Positions 25,652 through 35,020 are shown, counted from the first letter of the stretch. The stretch is DNA of 45,379 nucleotides from Flavobacteriaceae bacterium (GCA_947457255.1 CANGUZ010000014.1:1-45379); one strand, 5' to 3'. Translations and numbers: made by a program. The notes: generated by a model not told the origin, from the letters alone.

Positions 25652-28600
25652 CTATCTATTTATATAGACCCAACCGGTTATAGGAGCATTTCCTTCCTCT
25701 TCTATAACATAGTAGTAAGTAGCATCTGGTAATTCTTGTCCGCCATCACTTTTTCCGTCCCATTCTTTTTTGTAGTTTGTTTTGCTGTAGACTTTTACGC
25801 CATAACGGTTAAAAATTTCTAGTTTCTTAACAATAAGATTACTCAAATCGAAATAGTCATTCAACTCATCTCCATTTGGCGAAATCCCTTTGGGAATATC
25901 ACAATAAAAAGAAGTAACATTTTCAGTAGCCTCGGCTGTACAACCTGAATTATTAATTTCGACTTTATAAGTTCCTTGAGTTTCTACTTTCAATTTACTC
26001 GAAATTTCCTCCTGTAGCGTTTCTCCTTTATACCATTTATAGGTTACGCCAGTACTTGGTAATGCTTCTAAAGTATACTTCTTACCTATACAACGTCCAG
26101 AAATAGCTACAGTTGGTGTTGAGCTAATCGTTACCAATCGTGTTGCTGTCGCAGGAATGGTGCAACCTCCTGTTGCTGCTACAGTATAGGTCATTGTTGC
26201 TGTTCCGCTAGAAACTACTGTAATTAGACCACTATCAGGGTTTACAGTTGCAATTGAAGTATCAGATGATGACCATAATCCTCCTGCGATTGTTGAAATA
26301 AATGTTGCCGTTTCGTTAGAGCAAATCACTTGGTCACCACTCAAAATTCCAGCACTTGGAGGAGTTGAAACAATAACTGTTTCTGTATTAGTTACAGTTG
26401 CACTACAAGAACTCAAACTTATTAGACTTAGAAGAATTGTGGTGTCTGAGGTAACTTGATTCACTTCTACTTGAGCGTTTCCTGATACATTTAAAACAAC
26501 AGTTTGTGTAGGATTTGTATTTATAGTGTAAGAAACAGTTGCATTTGGTGAACCGTTTATGGTAAATGAAGCATTCGATCCTGAGCATACTGGAGAAGTT
26601 CCTTTAGTTACACTAGTAATTGTTGGCAAAACAGCGTTATTACCAACAGTTATTGGCAAATTAGCAGTGCATAATGATACCAAATCAGTAACTAAAACAT
26701 TGTATGATCCCGGACAAAGTGCAGTTGCAGTTGCGTTGGTTTGTGCTAAAGTATCGTTCCATAAATAAGAATACGACCCCGAACCAGTTGGAATAACAGT
26801 TGCAGAACCGTTACAAGGAACTGTTACACTCTGGCAAACTGAATTATCTGTTTTTGAAATAGAAGCAACTAAAGAAGGATTAACCAAAACAATTGGTGTA
26901 CTGTTTGAATAGCTACCACAAGTCGCTTTTACTACAAAATTAGAATAACTACCCGAATTTAAACCTGAAATAACAATAACTCCACTAGCATTTGAAGAAA
27001 CTGTATTTGGTCCTACTGCTAGAGCATCGTCATTGTATGAAACTTCATAACTTGTACTGGCTAACAAACCAGAAATGGAAATTGTTCCTTCATTACCTGT
27101 ACATGTTGTAGGATTTGAACTTGTGTATTGAGGAGCTCCTAGTATAGAAAATGAAGAACGATAATTTAATCCACTATTATTTATTACAGTAGTATCATCA
27201 CAATCAGTGTTAGAATTGCTATCGCCCTTTAAACTATAATAGACTTCCAACACATAGTTTCCAGAAGGAAGTGCTGTCAAATCAAGCAAACTACTATTAA
27301 CAGTCTGCCATTTTTGATCTCTATCTTTACAAGGACCACCACCAATGTTGAATGAACCCGAATTACAGTTGCTAAAAAATGGAAGAGTTAAAGGTATAAA
27401 CGTTCCAGCTGGATCACTTTGAAGATGTACATTATAAAACATAGTTGCTCCACAAACATTACCTGTAGTACTTTTAAATGTTTTTATTTCTCCACCACCA
27501 AAAGTCAATAATCCTGAATTTTGAATATAAGAACCCAAATTAGTAATAAAAGAACCTTCTGGCGAACCTGGATTTATTAAATCTGCACCAGAACCCGTAA
27601 TATTATAAAATTCACCAACTGCATTGCAATTTTTCAACCAAGCAGCCGAAGCAAAAATTCCATATCCACAACTTTCTACAGTTACCGTTAACTTAGTCGT
27701 AGTAGCACATTGTCCTGAATTTGGAGTAAAAGTATATTCAATTGAACCTACAGCACTGGTATTTACAACTTCATTCCATGTACCAGTAATTGGAGGAACA
27801 TCAGTTGAAGAAGTTGGTAATAGTGGTGCAGTTGCATTTTGACAAACTGTAGGAATGGCATCGAATGTAGGAGTAATTTCTGCATTTACAGTAGCTAAAA
27901 CTTGTGTACGAGATGAAGTACAAGAACCAAGTGTTGCATCTACCCAATATGTAGTATTTACGGAAATAGATGGAGTGGTAAAACTATTTCCAGTAGCTAA
28001 TAAAGTACCCCCAGAAGATTGATTATACCAATTAATTGTTCCTGAGCTACTTGCAGATAACTCAACAATACCCTCTTTACATCTATTATTAGGAGTAACT
28101 ATAATCGTTGGAATTGCATTAATTTTTAAAGAAATATTTTGTGGACTACTACTCAAACCTGTAGTTGTATTGGTAACAATTAAGCTTGCAGTATATGTGC
28201 CAAAATTTGCTGAACTAGAAATAGAAATTGTTAATGGAGATGTAGTTAAATTACCGTCAGTAATATTAGCAAACCCAGAACTTAATGCAGCTGCATTCCA
28301 AGTAATTGTATACTTATCAGGATTTTCTGTTACAGTATATGGCATAGTTGCAGTAGTTGTACCTAAACAAATTTCTGAAATACTTCCTGGATTAATAGTA
28401 GGAGGTAATGAAAAAGAACAACCATTATTACCATACGTAGATACTCCTGTACCGTCCCAAGAAACAAAATTTCCATCTGCGTTATTTGCCCAGCCAGAAT
28501 TATAATTTCTTATATTTGAAGTACATTTATTAGTACCGTTTGTAAATTGTAAATATCTTCTTGATGAACCTGGGTTATTACCAAAAGATCCTCCTGCCTG

Positions 28601-29080
28601 CCAATTAGGAGTAGGTGAACTTGCATTAATATCTATGTAAACAACATAAATCCCAACTCCTGAACATAAAATACTTAAATCATAATCTTGATCAAAATTA
28701 GATGGAATAAAAACCACTCTACTACCTGACGGAATAACGGTGCTAGGTGAAGTCACAAAATTTAAACTTGAACTACAATTTTTAGCCGTAATCGTTCCAC
28801 TTCCATTTTTAGTTCTTGCATTTAGTCCAGATAAAATATAAATTGGGTCACTTTCTGGTAATGAATCTGTTCCATAGTTCAAACTGTAATTGCTTACAGC
28901 AACACTAGCTGAAGTTGTAAATACAACAAACTCATTTACACCTTCTGTTCCACTAGTATTTTTTGCGCATGAATTGATAAGCGCATAATCTATTGTTGGA
29001 CATTGAGAAAAGATCTCTTGAACACTAAAAATATTTAAAACAATAAGAAATACGAGGCTTAGTTTGATTTTTAATTTCAT
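25652..29080 (-). CDS. Large surface protein with lamin-tail-like N-terminus and T9SS type B C-terminal domain
   Basis: A 1142-residue exported protein with a signal peptide at 1-26 (ending EIFSQ). The N-terminal domain resembles a lamin-tail module (VNEFVVFTTSASVAVSNYSL ... VIPSGSRVVFIPS). Ig-like and PKD-like modules follow. They include one copy (DNA ~27680-27880) of the same PTFDAIP...GTW...FTP..G.CATT repeat that is amplified in the neighbouring gene. Next come SprB-like Gly/Ser/Val-rich segments. The type B sorting domain (GISPNGDELNDYF ... IFNRYGVKVY ... WDGKSDGGQELP) is at the end. It is probably a surface or adhesion protein exported by T9SS. It lies 145 bases upstream of the other type B gene in the same direction. 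Confidence 0.92.
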   Translation of the reverse strand: MKLKIKLSLVFLIVLNIFSVQEIFSQCPTIDYALINSCAKNTSGTEGVNEFVVFTTSASVAVSNYSLNYGTDSLPESDPIYILSGLNARTKNGSGTITAKNCSSSLNFVTSPSTVIPSGSRVVFIPSNFDQDYDLSILCSGVGIYVVYIDINASSPTPNWQAGGSFGNNPGSSRRYLQFTNGTNKCTSNIRNYNSGWANNADGNFVSWDGTGVSTYGNNGCSFSLPPTINPGSISEICLGTTTATMPYTVTENPDKYTITWNAAALSSGFANITDGNLTTSPLTISISSSANFGTYTASLIVTNTTTGLSSSPQNISLKINAIPTIIVTPNNRCKEGIVELSASSSGTINWYNQSSGGTLLATGNSFTTPSISVNTTYWVDATLGSCTSSRTQVLATVNAEITPTFDAIPTVCQNATAPLLPTSSTDVPPITGTWNEVVNTSAVGSIEYTFTPNSGQCATTTKLTVTVESCGYGIFASAAWLKNCNAVGEFYNITGSGADLINPGSPEGSFITNLGSYIQNSGLLTFGGGEIKTFKSTTGNVCGATMFYNVHLQSDPAGTFIPLTLPFFSNCNSGSFNIGGGPCKDRDQKWQTVNSSLLDLTALPSGNYVLEVYYSLKGDSNSNTDCDDTTVINNSGLNYRSSFSILGAPQYTSSNPTTCTGNEGTISISGLLASTSYEVSYNDDALAVGPNTVSSNASGVIVISGLNSGSYSNFVVKATCGSYSNSTPIVLVNPSLVASISKTDNSVCQSVTVPCNGSATVIPTGSGSYSYLWNDTLAQTNATATALCPGSYNVLVTDLVSLCTANLPITVGNNAVLPTITSVTKGTSPVCSGSNASFTINGSPNATVSYTINTNPTQTVVLNVSGNAQVEVNQVTSDTTILLSLISLSSCSATVTNTETVIVSTPPSAGILSGDQVICSNETATFISTIAGGLWSSSDTSIATVNPDSGLITVVSSGTATMTYTVAATGGCTIPATATRLVTISSTPTVAISGRCIGKKYTLEALPSTGVTYKWYKGETLQEEISSKLKVETQGTYKVEINNSGCTAEATENVTSFYCDIPKGISPNGDELNDYFDLSNLIVKKLEIFNRYGVKVYSKTNYKKEWDGKSDGGQELPDATYYYVIEEEGNAPITGWVYINR

Positions 29081-29183
29081 TAATTTTGAAGATTTTAGAG
29101 ATGCAATGTATTATTATTTTTAATTTTTATACGAATTACACCTATTATTTAAATGTTATTTAATTTATTATTTGAAATTGAAA

Positions 29184-29191
29184 CAAAATTA
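29184..29191 (-). promoter_or_regulatory. Candidate -7 box of the 1142-aa type B gene
   Basis: TAATTTTG on the minus strand matches TAnnTTTG, about 103 bases upstream of the ATG. There is no TTG at the standard spacing. Confidence 0.3.
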
Positions 29192-29270
29192 GCCAAATTT
29201 TACAACAACCCTAGCGTAAAATGTTAAAAAAAGAGTAATTTTAAACTTAAATTAATTTCAACTATAATTC

Positions 29271-29672
29271 ATGACTTTAAATATTGAAACCCCAGCACTA
29301 CTTTTCTCTGCGACTTCCTTAATTTTATTAGCTTATACCAATCGGTTTTTAACAATAGCGACTATCGTGCGTGGCTTAAAAAAAAATTACGAAGAAAAAG
29401 AGAGTTCTAAAATTTTACTAGAAATAAAAAATCTAAATTTAAGAATTTCTCTTATTAGATATATGCAAATGTTTGGAGTTTTGAGTTTGTTTTTATCAGT
29501 TTTCGCTATGCTAATGCTTTTTATAGACCAACAAGTATTCGGAATTTATTTTTTTGGATTGAGTTTGTTTAGTTTACTAGTTTCTTTAGGTGTTTCTTTT
29601 TGGGAAATTAGCATTTCAGCAAATGCTCTTCGATTGCATTTAAGCGGATTAGTTGAAGACGATAAGAATTGA
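29271..29672 (+). CDS. DUF2721-like small membrane protein
   Basis: A 133-residue protein with three hydrophobic segments (about 7-26, 64-84 and 90-112). The N-terminal TPALLFSATSLILLAYTNRF is the signature I associate with DUF2721 membrane proteins. The middle is a charged helical loop. Function is unknown, and no operon partner is evident. Confidence 0.75.
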   Translation: MTLNIETPALLFSATSLILLAYTNRFLTIATIVRGLKKNYEEKESSKILLEIKNLNLRISLIRYMQMFGVLSLFLSVFAMLMLFIDQQVFGIYFFGLSLFSLLVSLGVSFWEISISANALRLHLSGLVEDDKN

Positions 29673-29854
29673 TTTTCATTATAAATTCGTATAATAATTT
29701 CTAATTGATTTAAAATATTTTAATCTTAACCCATTTTAGGAGCAGTTGTAAAGGGATTTGTTTAAATAAACCCATTCAAAATCACTAAAAGTGTAGTTTT
29801 TTTAATTTATTCTTTTAAGAGGAAATTGATAATTAAAACCTTCATTTTTCTATT

Positions 29855-29862
29855 TATTTTTG
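29855..29862 (+). promoter_or_regulatory. Promoter box abutting the alkB-like start
   Basis: TATTTTTG matches TAnnTTTG and ends only 4 bases before the ATG at 29867. If used, the transcript would be essentially leaderless. Confidence 0.4.
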
Positions 29863-29866
29863 TATA

Positions 29867-30469
29867 ATGAACTCACTTTTTAAATCAGAGCCTATAAACC
29901 TTGAATTACCTGATTCGGAAATCATCTATTTCCCGAATTTTTTTGATAAAATAGAAGCTGATTCTATTTTTAAAGAATTAATAGAAAACACATTTTGGCA
30001 ACAAGACAAGATAACTGTTTACGGAAAAACATATTTACAACCTAGGCTAACGGCCTTGTATGGCAACGAAGGAAAACCGTATTCCTATTCAAACATAAAA
30101 ATGCAACCTCACAACTGGACCTTTTTATTACAAAAAATAAAATTTTATGTTGAAGAAATTGCTAAAGTAAATTTTACAACTGTACTTTTAAATCAGTATC
30201 GAAATGGAAATGACAGTAATGGCTGGCATGCCGATGATGAAAAGGAACTTGGAGAAAATCCAGTCATTGCATCGGTTAGCTTTGGATCTGAACGCGCTTT
30301 TCAATTAAAACACAATAAAGATAAAAGCCTTAAAAAAAATATTATTTTAGAGCACGGAAGTTTATTACTTATGAAAGGAACTACACAACATTTTTGGAAA
30401 CATCAAATTCCTAAAACAGCAAAGCCAGTTGGTTGTAGAATAAATTTGACATTTCGTGAAATTATTTAA
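29867..30469 (+). CDS. AlkB-like 2-oxoglutarate/Fe(II) dioxygenase (alkylated DNA repair)
   Basis: A 200-residue enzyme. The iron triad is visible as His121-x-Asp123 (WHADDE) and His179 (KHQIPK). Arg191 and Arg197 of RINLTFR bind 2-oxoglutarate. PRLTALYG (~59-66) and the NQYRNGNDSNGWHAD core place it in the ALKBH2/3-like group, common in Bacteroidota. These enzymes remove methyl groups from 1-methyladenine and 3-methylcytosine oxidatively. Full length, no fusion. Confidence 0.93.
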   Translation: MNSLFKSEPINLELPDSEIIYFPNFFDKIEADSIFKELIENTFWQQDKITVYGKTYLQPRLTALYGNEGKPYSYSNIKMQPHNWTFLLQKIKFYVEEIAKVNFTTVLLNQYRNGNDSNGWHADDEKELGENPVIASVSFGSERAFQLKHNKDKSLKKNIILEHGSLLLMKGTTQHFWKHQIPKTAKPVGCRINLTFREII

Positions 30470-30678
30470 TACGTTAAAGCATATATGTGATTACACAAAA
30501 TAATTACATTTTAAACTATTTGGTAAATAAATTAATGAAAAATTCATTCAAAAGAAAAAAATAAACATTAGAAATAAAAAATCAATAAAATTTTACACAT
30601 CTTTAAAAAGTAATTATTATTTTTACTAATATTGAATTAGAAAAAAACAGTAACCAAACCTGAATTAATTTTCAAGTA

Positions 30679-30957
30679 ATGAAGAAAAGTAAGCGCATAG
30701 AATTAAATTGGGAACAATCTGAAAGACTAATTACATTAGCTTTAGAAGAAAGAAATCCATACGAAATCATCAAAAAAGAGTTAGGTATCGACGAAAAGGA
30801 TGTTCTTGAAATCATGAAGAAAAAATTAACTGCTGATAAATTTGAAATTTGGAAGAAAAAAGCTAATGCAGCTAAACCCAAACCAAAGCAAATTAAAATT
30901 GATGATTTTGATGACGATTTAGACGGTAAATATTATATAAAAAATAAATTTGATTAA
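30679..30957 (+). CDS. DUF2805 / TIGR03643-like small protein
   Basis: A 92-residue basic protein. The block LNWEQSERLITLALEER ... IIKKELGIDEKDVLEIMKKKL ... FEIWKKK matches the helix-turn-helix-like pattern of DUF2805 (TIGR03643). An acidic tail (DDFDDDLDG, ~74-82) is added at the C-terminus. Function is unknown. A strong terminator directly follows. Confidence 0.78.
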   Translation: MKKSKRIELNWEQSERLITLALEERNPYEIIKKELGIDEKDVLEIMKKKLTADKFEIWKKKANAAKPKPKQIKIDDFDDDLDGKYYIKNKFD

Positions 30958-30962
30958 ATTGA

Positions 30963-30994
30963 AACTCTTGCTTATAATGCAAGAGTTTTTTTTT
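30963..30994 (+). terminator. Rho-independent terminator
   Basis: AACTCTTGC (30963-30971) and GCAAGAGTT (30979-30987) form a perfect 9-bp stem with a 7-base loop, followed by a run of nine T. It lies 6 bases after the DUF2805 stop. Confidence 0.9.
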
Positions 30995-31082
30995 AATTAG
31001 TATTTCTAAACTCATTACTTCAAAAAAATTAAGATAAGTAATGACTAAAATTTAATGTCATATTTTAATTAGGACTAAATTC

Positions 31083-31167
31083 TTTCGCCACAGATTTCAA
31101 AGATTAGCACAGATTAATTCTTGATTCAGTTTAGAAATCTTTTTAATCTTTGAAATCTGTGGCGAAA
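31083..31167. repeat. Perfect 24-bp-arm intergenic palindrome
   Basis: The arms 31083-31106 and 31144-31167 are exact reverse complements. The left begins TTTCGCCACAGATTTCAAAG. The 37-base loop contains another CACAGATTAA motif. The sequence CGCCACAGATT...AGATTA is of a kind I recall as a dispersed intergenic element in Flavobacteria, but copy number cannot be judged from this window. Confidence 0.85.
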
Positions 31168-31290
31168 AAACTTTTATAACAACTGTTATCGTGTTTTATA
31201 TAGCGACAATATATCTTTCTATTTCTTACAATCATTTGCAATTTTTATTGTTAATTTTTTTAAAACAAATAGAAGTACGTAACAATTTTA

Positions 31291-31298
31291 TATTTTTG
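31291..31298 (+). promoter_or_regulatory. Putative -7 box of the M61 peptidase gene
   Basis: TATTTTTG matches TAnnTTTG, 26 bases before the ATG at 31325. Confidence 0.5.
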
Positions 31299-31324
31299 AT
31301 GCCTTATCAGAAAAAAAATATAAA

Positions 31325-33190
31325 ATGTTCATAAAAAACACATTCCTTTCTATCCTATTTACAATTGCGTTTTTTAGTTTTAATGCAAATTCTCAAAACA
31401 AATTTACAGAGCAAATTGAAGCTACCATAGATTTAAATAGTATAAAAGACGACAAAGTTAGTGTTACTATTACTCCTCCAAAACTCAAGACCGAAGAAGT
31501 ACTATACCGTCTTCCAAAAACTGTTCCCGGAACCTATACTGAGGATAACTATGGTAAGTACATTGATAACTTAAAAGCCTATACTAAAAATGGAGAAGCT
31601 GTTTCGGTTGCAAAAATTGACGATAATACTTGGCAAATAAGAAATGCTAAAAAGGTTGTTAAAATTACCTATAAAGTAAATGATACTTTTGATACAGAAA
31701 CTGGAGAGGGTTTTGGTAAAACCGACATCTTTTCTCCAGCCGGATCAAATATAGAAATCGGTAAAAACATTGTGCTAAATACGCATTGTTTTATTGGCTA
31801 TTTTTCGGATGTGTCTGATGAAATTGATTACAAAGTAACAATTATTCATCCTGCAACATTATGGGGAGCTACCTCTATGAACGATTTGGATTCGAGTGAC
31901 ACCACAGATGTTTTTACAACAAGTAGATATGCTGAATTAGTAGAAAATCCAATCATGTATTCAAAACCGGATTATACGACTTTTAATATCAACGGAATGG
32001 ATATTCTAATTGCTGTTTATTCGCCAAACGGAATTCATACTGCCGAGAGTTTAACTCCAGAAATGAAAAAAATGATGACAGCACAGAAAAATTTTCTAGG
32101 CACATTTAATGCTACAAAAAAGTATAGTGTTCTGATTTATTTATCGGACGTTGAAAAAGAAAATGATGCTAAAGGTTTTGGAGCTTTAGAACACCCTACT
32201 GCTACAACAGTAGTTATGCCTGAAGCAATGCCACAAGAAGAGTTATCTGAACAATTAAAAGATGTAGTATCGCATGAATTTTTTCACATTGTTACTCCTT
32301 TAACTATTCACTCTAAAGAGATTCAATACTTTGATTATAATTCGCCCAAAATGTCTGAACACTTATGGATGTATGAAGGTGTTACGGAATATTTTGCCAA
32401 TTTATTTCAAATCAATCAAGGTTTAATTACTGAAGAAGAGTTTTATGATAGAATGTCAGGAAAGATAGCCAATGCAAAAGAATTAAACGACACGATGTCT
32501 TTTACTAAAATGAGTGCAAATGTACTAAACCAGCCTTATAAGGACCAATACTTAAATGTATACGAAAAAGGCGCTTTGATAGGAATGTGCTTAGACATTA
32601 TTATTAGAGAAAAAAGCAATGGTCAAAGAGGAATTTTAGATTTGATGCAAAAGTTATCTAATGAATATGGTGCTAATAAACCTTTTAACGACAATGAACT
32701 TTTTGATAAAATTACAGAATTTACCTTTCCAGAAGTTGGCGCCTTTTTACGTACTTATGTAGCTGGAGAAACTCCTATTCCTTACGAAGCTTATTTTGCT
32801 AAAGTTGGCGTTACTAAAATAAATAAAGAAGTCCCAGGAAATGTATTCATCAAAGATAAAACACCTTACATTACTGTTAACCAAGAAACAAAAGAAATTA
32901 GTATTGTTCCAGACATTGAATTAAACGATTTTTTTAACGAATTAGGTTTAAAAGGAGGAGATATTATTCTAGCTGTGAACGACATTAATTATAATTTAGA
33001 AAACATCTATGACTTGTTAATAATCAGTGAATCTTGGAAAAATGATGATGGTATTACTGTTAAAATAAAACGTGATGGAAAAGAACAAATCATAAAAGGA
33101 AAAACCAAACTTACTTTTGAAAATAAGGAGGGCTACGAAGCAACTGATTCTAGCAAAACCAAACTGAAAGAAGCCTGGCTGAAAGGTTAA
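31325..33190 (+). CDS. Secreted M61-family (glycyl aminopeptidase-like) metallopeptidase with PDZ domain
   Basis: A 621-residue exported protein with a signal peptide at 1-23 (ending ANSQ). The N-terminal beta domain is typical of M61 (PGTYTEDNYGKYIDNL). The zinc site is HEFFH (317-321), with the downstream Glu in YEGVTEYF (~350-357) as third ligand. A C-terminal PDZ-like region spans ~525-600 (LNDFFNELGLKGGDIILAVN). There is no T9SS tail, so the protein should be periplasmic. M61 enzymes release N-terminal glycine or alanine from peptides. A terminator follows at 33208. Confidence 0.93.
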   Translation: MFIKNTFLSILFTIAFFSFNANSQNKFTEQIEATIDLNSIKDDKVSVTITPPKLKTEEVLYRLPKTVPGTYTEDNYGKYIDNLKAYTKNGEAVSVAKIDDNTWQIRNAKKVVKITYKVNDTFDTETGEGFGKTDIFSPAGSNIEIGKNIVLNTHCFIGYFSDVSDEIDYKVTIIHPATLWGATSMNDLDSSDTTDVFTTSRYAELVENPIMYSKPDYTTFNINGMDILIAVYSPNGIHTAESLTPEMKKMMTAQKNFLGTFNATKKYSVLIYLSDVEKENDAKGFGALEHPTATTVVMPEAMPQEELSEQLKDVVSHEFFHIVTPLTIHSKEIQYFDYNSPKMSEHLWMYEGVTEYFANLFQINQGLITEEEFYDRMSGKIANAKELNDTMSFTKMSANVLNQPYKDQYLNVYEKGALIGMCLDIIIREKSNGQRGILDLMQKLSNEYGANKPFNDNELFDKITEFTFPEVGAFLRTYVAGETPIPYEAYFAKVGVTKINKEVPGNVFIKDKTPYITVNQETKEISIVPDIELNDFFNELGLKGGDIILAVNDINYNLENIYDLLIISESWKNDDGITVKIKRDGKEQIIKGKTKLTFENKEGYEATDSSKTKLKEAWLKG

Positions 33191-33207
33191 AAATTAAAAA
33201 ACATTTT

Positions 33208-33245
33208 ATCCCCAATTTCTATAAAGACTTTGGGGATTTTTTTAT
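33208..33245 (+). terminator. Rho-independent terminator
   Basis: ATCCCCAA (33208-33215) pairs with TTGGGGAT (33230-33237), followed by a run of T. It lies 17 bases after the M61 gene. Confidence 0.8.
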
Positions 33246-33413
33246 TTGTTAAAATTCCAATAATGGCTTAACATGAAATTTTATATTGATTCTCAATTTA
33301 ATTTCATTTTCCGAACTTATCGAAAAGCATACCCGAAAAATTTGCTATTTTATTCTTTGAAAAGAATTTTCTCAGAAGGTAAAGCCAAATGTTCTGTAAC
33401 TATCCAAAATGAA

Positions 33414-34016
33414 TTAAAATACTTCAATTTCAAATAAATCTACGACATCTTCTTGACCCACTTGTAAATTCCAAACCTGAATTCCTAAAGCTTTTGCTGA
33501 ATCGGTATTCGCCTTTTTATCATCAACAAATAAAGTATTTCTAGGGGTTAATTCATTTTGTTTTAAAACAAAATTATAAATAGCTTCGTCTGGTTTTCTC
33601 ATGCCCATTTCGTAGGAAAAATAAACTCTTTCAAAACATTGGTAAAAATCTTTTGTAAAAGAGGGTCCATATTTTTTTTCAAAATGTTTGATATGAATAG
33701 AGTCAGTGTTCGATAATAAAAAAAGACGGTATTTGCCAGCAAGCATTTGTAAAAATTCTAAACGATATAAAGGAAAATCGCCTAAAATAGTATTCCAAGC
33801 CTTTTTAATTTCTTTAAAGGTTGCGTTTGGTATGAATGTTTGAAAACTTCCTAAAAATTCTTCTTCTGTGATTTTTCCTTTTTCGAATAAGTCATTTTTT
33901 ACTAATAACGCATCGTTTAAGGACTCTAAACCTAATATTTTAAATTCATTTTCTGTTGTTTCTTTATCAAGATTGATGAATACATCTCCAAAATCGAAAA
34001 TAATAGCTTTAATCAT
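33414..34016 (-). CDS. HAD-family phosphatase
   Basis: A 200-residue HAD-superfamily subclass IA hydrolase. Motif I is DFGDV (Asp8, Asp11), motif II LLSNTDS (~101-107), motif III Lys in MRKPDEAIY (~137-145) and motif IV FVDDKKAN (~163-170). The size and motif set fit YihX/YjjG-type small phosphatases. Its first 8 bases overlap the end of ribD. That makes it a candidate for the 5-amino-6-ribitylamino-uracil phosphate phosphatase step of riboflavin synthesis, although many HAD enzymes are promiscuous. That role is inference from the operon alone. Confidence 0.9.
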   Translation of the reverse strand: MIKAIIFDFGDVFINLDKETTENEFKILGLESLNDALLVKNDLFEKGKITEEEFLGSFQTFIPNATFKEIKKAWNTILGDFPLYRLEFLQMLAGKYRLFLLSNTDSIHIKHFEKKYGPSFTKDFYQCFERVYFSYEMGMRKPDEAIYNFVLKQNELTPRNTLFVDDKKANTDSAKALGIQVWNLQVGQEDVVDLFEIEVF

Positions 34017-35019
34017 AATTTTTAAAAATTAAAAGTTCATCTTCTAAAATGAATTGCTTTTCAATCCATTTCGATTTTAAAACTGGGGCTTTAGTTCCGT
34101 TTTCTATAAACAAATTTCCTTTAAAAACTCTGGCTTCGTCCCAAAGATTAGCATCAATAAAGGTTTGTAATGTTTGTGTTCCTCCTTCAATAAGTACCGA
34201 TTGAAGATTACGTTCATATAAAATTGCACAAATTTTACTAGCTATAGTATTACTAAAATCAATTTCAGACGAAGAAAGAATTATTGTTTCTGCTTGATTA
34301 TCAAAGATATGACTTTCTTTTGAGATTCTATTATTTTGGTCTAAAACTATTCGAGTAGGATTTTTTCCAACCCAATCTCTAACATTTAATTTCGGATTGT
34401 CATCAACAACAGTTTGAGTGCCAACTAGAATTGATTCTTCTTCACTGCGCCATTTGTGAACCAATTGCCGCGAAAATGAATTAGTTATCCAAACAGGTTT
34501 TTGTTCTGACTTGTTTTTTGGAGCTATAAATCCATCTTGACTTTCTGCCCATTTCAATACAATATAAGGACGTTTTTTCTCGTGAAAAGTAAAAAAACGT
34601 TTGTTCAATTCTTTGCATTCTTTTTCAAGAATTCCCACAATAACATTTTTGCCAGATTCGATTAATTTTTTTATTCCGTTTCCAGCTACTTTTATATTTG
34701 GATCTAAAGTCCCTATGACAATATTTGGTATTTTATGTTCTATGATTAAATTACAACAAGGTGGCGTTTTTCCATAATGGCTGCATGGTTCTAAACTTAC
34801 ATAAATAGTTGCTTTTTCAAGTAAAGATTTGTCTTTTACAGTTTGTATAGCATTCACTTCGGCATGAGCACCACCATAAGCAGATGTGTATCCTTCACCA
34901 ATAATTTTGTCTTGGTATACAATGACAGCACCAACCGATGGATTTGGCATCGAAGCAGGTAAGCCCTTTTTGGCAATTTCTAAACACCTTTTGATGTATT
35001 TTTCGTCTATATTCACCAT
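34009..35019 (-). CDS. ribD: Bifunctional riboflavin biosynthesis deaminase/reductase RibD
   Basis: A 336-residue enzyme catalysing the deamination and side-chain reduction steps after GTP cyclohydrolase II. The N-terminal deaminase has the zinc site His52-Ala-Glu54 (HAEVNAI) and PCSHYGKTPPC (Cys79, Cys88). The C-terminal reductase begins around 150 (RPYIVLKWAESQDGFIA) and ends with VLIEGGTQTLQTFI. The frame opens at 35049, but the ATG at 35019 fits the family N-terminus (MVNIDEKYIKRCLEIAKKG). The 3' end overlaps the HAD phosphatase by 8 bases. No FMN riboswitch was recognised upstream. Confidence 0.94.
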   Translation of the reverse strand: MVNIDEKYIKRCLEIAKKGLPASMPNPSVGAVIVYQDKIIGEGYTSAYGGAHAEVNAIQTVKDKSLLEKATIYVSLEPCSHYGKTPPCCNLIIEHKIPNIVIGTLDPNIKVAGNGIKKLIESGKNVIVGILEKECKELNKRFFTFHEKKRPYIVLKWAESQDGFIAPKNKSEQKPVWITNSFSRQLVHKWRSEEESILVGTQTVVDDNPKLNVRDWVGKNPTRIVLDQNNRISKESHIFDNQAETIILSSSEIDFSNTIASKICAILYERNLQSVLIEGGTQTLQTFIDANLWDEARVFKGNLFIENGTKAPVLKSKWIEKQFILEDELLIFKNYD

Positions 35020-35020
35020 A

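Larger units (their letters stand above)
30995..31324. other. Intergenic stretch carrying a long palindrome and the M61 promoter
   Basis: No gene is visible. It holds the perfect inverted repeat 31083-31167, a short dyad ATAACAACTGTTAT (31175-31188), and the TAnnTTTG box 31291-31298. Confidence 0.6.
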
